Source: Closterium sp. NIES-65
Taxonomy: Eukaryota > Streptophyta > Zygnematophyceae > Desmidiales > Closteriaceae
Assembly: GCA_948144175.1 (NCBI GenBank)
Contig: CANXME010002091.1
Location: 62,001-126,000 of the forward strand
Length of the DNA stretch: 64,000 nucleotides
Direction: 5' to 3'
Shown here: positions 63,894 through 64,000 of the stretch, one piece after another
How the letters are laid out: each line of letters starts with the position of its first letter
Numbering within the stretch: position 1 is the stretch's first letter
Program-made: the position numbers and the translations under genes
Notes under the pieces: generated by a model
The model's input: only the letters and a program-made list of their open reading frames with translations
What the model was told of the DNA's origin: nothing
Database searches by the model: none

Positions 63894-64000
63894 GTGCGCT
63901 GCGTTGCACTGCCGTGGATGTGCTGTCCTGGGATGATGTGTGATGAGGAAGCCGGTAGAGGTGAAAGAACAAGTAGCACTGGGAGCAGTCTTGCCTGAAA
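63894..64000 (+). other. Start of desaturase intron 6, cut by the window end
   Basis: Begins GTGCGC after ...FYTAQ. No acceptor is seen before the end. Confidence 0.7.

Overview
The window is eukaryotic nuclear DNA: GC-rich genes with many short GT-AG introns, mixed with plant-type retrotransposons. A SOS1-type Na+/H+ antiporter with a C-terminal DSPS motif, a front-end desaturase with a cytochrome b5 domain, Ty1/copia and Ty3 chromovirus elements and decay that looks like CHG-methylation damage all point to the green lineage. A streptophyte alga (possibly a zygnematophyte such as Closterium) is my best guess. This is inference; no marker gene fixes the species.

Layout. 1-2.5 kb: pogo/Tigger-like DDE transposase with one premature stop. 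2.6-7.4 kb (minus): decayed chromovirus with gag, PR, RT, RNase H, IN and chromodomain. 7.7-14.6 kb (minus): young copia element with 131-bp LTRs and a 5-bp target duplication. 15.3-25.9 kb (plus): 12-exon hybrid histidine kinase with two receiver domains. 26.3-37.4 kb (plus): METTL17/Rsm22 mitoribosome-assembly protein, 12 exons, with a 6.2-kb 20-bp satellite in one intron. 38.5-59.1 kb (plus): 22-exon SOS1 gene; its 18th intron (11.3 kb) holds two related non-LTR retroelements and a truncated third copy, all antisense to the gene. 59.5-60.3 kb: small secreted protein with an 11-residue repeat. 61.8 kb to the end: 5' part of a delta-6-type front-end desaturase. The three large gene models join in frame across every exon (predicted 2045, 697 and 1462 residues), which supports the splice sites chosen.

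Three things stand out. First, tandem duplications repeatedly straddle exon-intron junctions in all three large genes: minisatellite units carry an exon tail plus a working 5' splice donor, and truncated copies of exon heads with their acceptors lie just upstream of real exons. Second, both non-LTR elements carry, divergent from the reverse transcriptase and on the opposite strand, an open frame for an arginine/serine-rich protein with a shared C-terminal domain, an unusual ambisense layout. Third, the histidine kinase has about 900 low-complexity residues inserted inside its ATPase domain.

The genes are unrelated housekeeping or signalling genes (ion homeostasis, two-component signalling, mitochondrial translation, lipid desaturation). 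I see no operon-like cooperation. What they share is the pattern of repeat growth at splice junctions.
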